Assembly: GCA_028023455.1 (NCBI GenBank)
Contig: JAQFVV010006256.1
Span: 1,180,001-1,244,000 of the forward strand
DNA length: 64,000 bases
Origin: Epiperipatus broadwayi
Lineage: Eukaryota > Onychophora > Udeonychophora > Euonychophora > Peripatidae
Reading direction: 5' to 3'
Shown here: positions 59,721-64,000 of the stretch, piece by piece
How positions within the stretch are numbered: position 1 is the first letter of the stretch
Layout: each line of letters starts with the position of its first letter
Position numbers and translations under genes: made by a program
Notes under the pieces: model-generated
Told to the model about the DNA's origin: nothing
Seen by the model: the letters and a program-made list of their open reading frames with translations, nothing else
Database searches by the model: none

Positions 59721-59858
59721 ATTCTATATTCTTTAGATATGAAGGGATTATTCTTGTCAGTCAAATGTCATACAATTTATATGATATCGTGAATTTGATT
59801 TACAAGTATCCAGTTAGGATGAAATATAAGAGTACCAATAAATATAATTATTGTAGGG

Positions 59859-60343
59859 CAGTGTTCTTCAACCCTTGGTCCGCGTGCTAGACGGGCAGTA
59901 AAAAGTTTGTAATAATAAATAATAAGTTTAAACTTTTAATTAATATAGCCAATTTTTATTTATTTTTTCATCTCATTTTTACCCAATTAAAAAAAAAGAA
60001 AACAGAACTAAAACAAAATCTAATCAATCATTCATAAATTAATTTGTTTTTCTAGTTATCACAGATGTTTATGGGGAGGGGGGTAGAATTAAATTTTTTG
60101 TTGCTTTTCTAAAAAAATTAAAAAAAAAGTTTTTTATTATATAAACTTCATATATATATAAAACTTTATCTTATATATTTAACATTGTTGTTTTGATCAG
60201 TTATAATAATTATGCTTATCTTTAAGAAAATTTATCTACAGACTTCTGCCGGTCTGCGAAATCTTATCCTTATTTTTGCTGGTCCGCGGAACCTTATCCT
60301 TATTTTTACCAGTCCGCAGGTGTGAAAAGGTTGAAGACCACTG
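59859..60343. mobile_element. hAT MITE with perfect 8-bp TSD (TTGTAGGG)
   Basis: 485 bp bounded by CAGTGTTCTTCAACC at the left and, on the minus strand, CAGTGGTCTTCAACC at the right (14 of 15 identical). It is flanked by TTGTAGGG at 59851-59858 and 60344-60351, identical. Near the right end three units with 30-bp spacing (GGTCTGCG, GGTCCGCG, AGTCCGCA at 60251, 60281 and 60311, separated by CTTATCCTTATTTTT) echo GGTCCGCG at the left end. No coding sequence, so it must have been moved by a hAT transposase in trans. Confidence 0.93.
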
Positions 60344-62342
60344 TTGTAGGGTATTAATCTTATTAATTTTAATGTGTTTAGGTTTTTTTAAAGTATGTAA
60401 GATACTTACTTGTACATAAACACTAATTTCATTATTGTGGTGGTATAATTTTGATTAACCATGATTTATTGATGAAATGTTTATTTTGTAGTGATGACGT
60501 TATGTTTAATTGTTTAGAATAGTTTTCTTTATTTTCTATTAAGAAGGAAGATATGTGATATATACATTTCTTCATTTGTCATTTTTTATAGCTTATAAGT
60601 TATTAAATAGAGAAAAATTCAAGGTCATACATGTGTAATAAAAATAAGTTTATTTTTGTTTTGAATAAATCTGGAATAAATGAATCATTTATTTATTAAA
60701 TTTAAAAATAATATTTTAGTTTAAATTATTGCCAAATGATAAAAAAAAATCACATGTTCAGAAAAACCAGTGTTTTAATGAATCTAGATTATGTCATTTA
60801 TGTTACTATAGAAATAGAAACGATTTTCAGAAGGAATAGATATATTTTCTTTCCTTTAAAAAAGTTTTGTATTTTAACTTTATCTTATAAATAAGTTTTG
60901 GACTGGCAGTAAACAAAATGAAGTGTGAATAAAAAGCCTAGAAAGAAAAAGCTTCATTTAATGTCTATAATTTAAAATGGAAGGATTAACAGTATAATGT
61001 TATGCTGACTACCATCAAATTTAAGTCTGTAAAATCTATTTATATTGAAAATTCACCAAAGGAAAATAACTTGACAACATTTAAGAATTAAAATGCCCAT
61101 GGAAATTTATGTATATGTGTGCTAGTACAAAGTTGCCAAAGAAAATACTGTAAGATGAGAAAGTTAAACTGAAATTTTATATCTATTAATATAAACAGAT
61201 TGCTTAGAGAAAATCTTACTTATTAACAACAGTTGAAATTATAAATGGTAATATTTATAAATGTTTATAAAATCTTTTTTTTTTAAAATTAATAGTGTCA
61301 ATCACAATGAAGTCTAGTTTGTCATCTGATAATTTTGATAATTAAAAAATAATAATCAAATAAAAAAAAAGTAAAAACTTAAATAATATTTGTATAATTT
61401 AAATAAAAATTATAAATACTTTTATAAAGTAATATTACTTGGTTGTTATATTTTTTTATAATAATATTAAAATCTGTCTGTATATTTTATTTTTACTTGT
61501 ATAAAAAAAGTAGTTAACACTTTTTTGATTATATGTATTGATAATTTTAATTATAAAACATATGTCACATTTAATTATATAATAGCAATGGTAAACTGTA
61601 AATGAATTATAAATGCACATTACAGGATGTTAATTGCTGTTATAAATTAGTATTTGTTCTAACTCCACATATAAATGGATGTTTACTTTAATAAATTTAT
61701 TTTGTTGTTATTATTAATAGGTGTTTTGATTTACCACTGCATCAATATATATATATTACCTTACCCTATAATATATTCCAGGTGGTATTTTACTATCCAG
61801 TAAAACAATAAATTTTATTTTCTTTGCTAGTCAAGAGCATTTTTATAAATGTATGAGTCCACTGTAAATGTAGATATGAACTATTATCAAGCCTGTTTGT
61901 GATCAATTTACTCATTATATTTTAAATTGCCTGAGTATGGCATTTACTCAATATATTTAGATTGTCCAAATATGTAATATATAAATAGAGAAAACCACTT
62001 GGTTCATAACTATATTCATCATAGGTAGTTGCCCAAACATGTAATGCATTTAATTTGCAAGTCAACTAGCACTGCTCAGTTATAATATTTTCAGTACATT
62101 TGGGGTTACCTAATCTGAGGTCATTTAATGATAGTCAGTTCCATTTATAATGTTAGTTGTCTAGCCTGATGAGGAGTATATTATTTTATACTATCATTTA
62201 TAAATTGTATTCATTATTAGAATAGTTTCCTTTACATTTGGCTCATTCAACAAGGGAATATTATAATTCCTTTACATATTGCTGCATTAGAAATGTTTAT
62301 AGATTTTATTGTTCTTATTTATCATTAAGAGATTTATTAGCT

Positions 62343-62366
62343 TATATATATATATATATATATATA
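62343..62366. repeat. (TA)n microsatellite
   Basis: Twelve TA dinucleotides at the downstream limit of copy B similarity. Confidence 0.9.
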
Positions 62367-64000
62367 ATAAGACAAAAGCTTTGACAAATTCGCAAAGAAA
62401 TAACTACAATATATATTATAAATCACAACAATATATACAAATTTAATTACAAATTTTGAATACCACAATGCACCCATGAGTCAATCTGTTTTATGTAACA
62501 TCCATTACCATTTATATAACAGATATCTTCTAAGTGTACAATATATTGCATGGATGATTAAACAATGTTACCTCAGGAAAAACTCTTCCTTTCCTAAAAA
62601 CAGCTGCCATGCCAGATAACCTTTCACAATCCTACATGACCAAATACCTCTTTGGTTGAAAACTTCTATTATTTTCAAATATTATTTACTAAGTTTGGAT
62701 CCAATAGCTATTCATTAACTTACAGTGCAAATATGTCTTTATCACAGTCGATAAACAATGCACTCCATAGGAAAAAAAAAATCTATCAACTTCCAATATT
62801 TGTACACTTAATTTATAGTGCATATACAGACAATAAGTCAATTACTTTTTTACATCACTAATGTAAATTTTAGGTCATTCATATATTTCATATACAAGAA
62901 ATATCCTTATATTAATAATATTACAGCTCACAACACATAAATGCATCAGAGTAATCAAATAAACTGAAATAAAAACTGTTGATATTTTTATTTCTTTTAT
63001 CAGGCAACTAAATAATTTAAAAAGCTTATTACAGTTTATAATGTAGATCTAAAAGTAATACACTAAGATGAATTGTGAAGTGGCGAACATAACAGATGAT
63101 TAAAAATAATAGCTTGTACTTGTACTGATTGGTCTTCATATCCTAGATATATATTCATCTCATGATTACTCACTGTAATATTCCTCAATAAGAAAATACT
63201 AATGACATTTTCATCACATTGATATAAATATTTGCAAAAATAATTTACTCATAATTGCACATAATTGCTTCTTTTTATATATATTAAAAAAAATAAATAT
63301 ATATATACACATGCATGCAAACAAATTTTTTGTATTTTTAGTGTACATTTTTAAAAACTTGGCTTAGTTGTTACCACATGAATTTACAAATACCAACATT
63401 GGATTCAAACCCAGCTCAGATGAAACTTGGAAATTTTGTTAGGTTTTCTGAACATAACTAATTCATGGTCAATAAATGGAGATCTAAATATTCTTAGCTA
63501 AAGGATAAAACAAAGAAAAAAAACTTTAAACTCTACCAAATGACTGGCTGATGCGGAATGTCTTTTTCATCATTGAGTTTTTTTTTGGCAAAGCTATTGA
63601 TTGTCTTGCCATGAAGTGAAGTTTTGAAAATTTACTTTTGCCTATATTATTATATAATTATTTTAGATTATTAACGACATTTATTGTTTTGATAAATATT
63701 CTTTTGTAATCTTACCGCATTAATTAAAATTAAGTTTATTTTGTACTGAAACTATTTTAATTAAAAAAAAAAAGAAAACTAAATAAATGATTAAACTAAT
63801 CTAGATAGGTTTTTTTCTTTCTGGTTAATAAAAGGAATTACTGTGCTTTGAAGCTAAAACTTTTAAGATTTTTCCAATCACCATAAGATAAGCAAATAAA
63901 TAATTCTCATTGAAATATTTAAACTTGCTCTTAATTAACTTATGCTAATAGTTTGTTTTTGTTGTTTTTATCATTCAAGTAACCCATTGAATATAAATGT
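62367..64000. other. AT-rich intergenic stretch to window end
   Basis: No gene recognised. On the minus strand near 63398-63420 GAGCTGGGTTTGAATCC contains a B-box-like sequence; no A box or cloverleaf could be completed, so it is at best a worn tRNA-derived fragment. Confidence 0.45.

Larger units (their letters stand above)
58600..62342 (+). mobile_element. Unclassified dispersed repeat, copy B (most complete)
   Basis: The fullest copy of the family: coding part 58660-59720, then a long AT-rich 3' part to an AT microsatellite at 62343. It contains a hAT MITE at 59859-60343 that copy A lacks. Comparison with copies A and C fixes the homologous blocks. The exact ends are unknown and no terminal repeats were found, so a LINE-like 5' truncation pattern (copy C) is possible but unproven. 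Confidence 0.7.

Overview
The window looks like intergenic DNA from a very AT-rich animal genome, probably an invertebrate. By eye well over 70% of bases are A or T. Open frames are almost all short, homopolymers and simple repeats are common, and every recognisable coding relic comes from a eukaryotic transposable element (hAT transposases, LINE reverse transcriptase and endonuclease, LTR-type terminal repeats). I see no intact conventional host gene and no prokaryotic operon. I cannot name the species.

Layout. Positions 1-1161 hold the 3' part of a decayed hAT transposase. A faint coding relic on the minus strand lies at 5560-6200. At 8900-10270 are scrambled LINE reverse-transcriptase remains. 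A well-bounded hAT transposon occupies 12957-15580, with terminal inverted repeats and a perfect 8-bp target duplication. A tRNA-Glu-like sequence is at 19500-19570 (minus). A second LINE relic at 24340-26250 (minus) keeps SGNH-hydrolase-like, endonuclease and C-terminal zinc-knuckle fragments but no reverse transcriptase. An unclassified dispersed repeat family has three copies (A 26600-29390, C 55890-57600, B about 58600-62342). Its decayed ORF encodes coiled coil followed by a Cys/His segment. Copy A is interrupted by a perfect-TIR foldback MITE (26707-26919), and copy B by a 485-bp hAT MITE (59859-60343). Because each insertion is absent from the other copy, the sister copy serves as a natural empty site.

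The middle is dominated by terminal-repeat structures. A candidate 2.4-kb LTR (31598-33972) is followed by a primer-binding-site-like sequence. The youngest and most striking object is a 10.1-kb element at 39380-49487. Two 2954-bp, about 99%-identical direct repeats (TG...CA, 4-bp target duplication) flank a 4.2-kb interior whose only long ORF is a 618-codon minus-strand reading frame. That ORF encodes a highly charged coiled-coil protein. No reverse transcriptase, integrase or protease is visible. It looks like a recent non-autonomous giant-LTR element carrying an unfamiliar protein.

Large palindromes and foldback repeats recur throughout (30961-31590, 38241-39031, 52640-53330, 54735-55797). 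The remaining stretches are AT-rich sequence in which I see no gene. All identity and GC statements are by-eye estimates; no alignment or database search was run.
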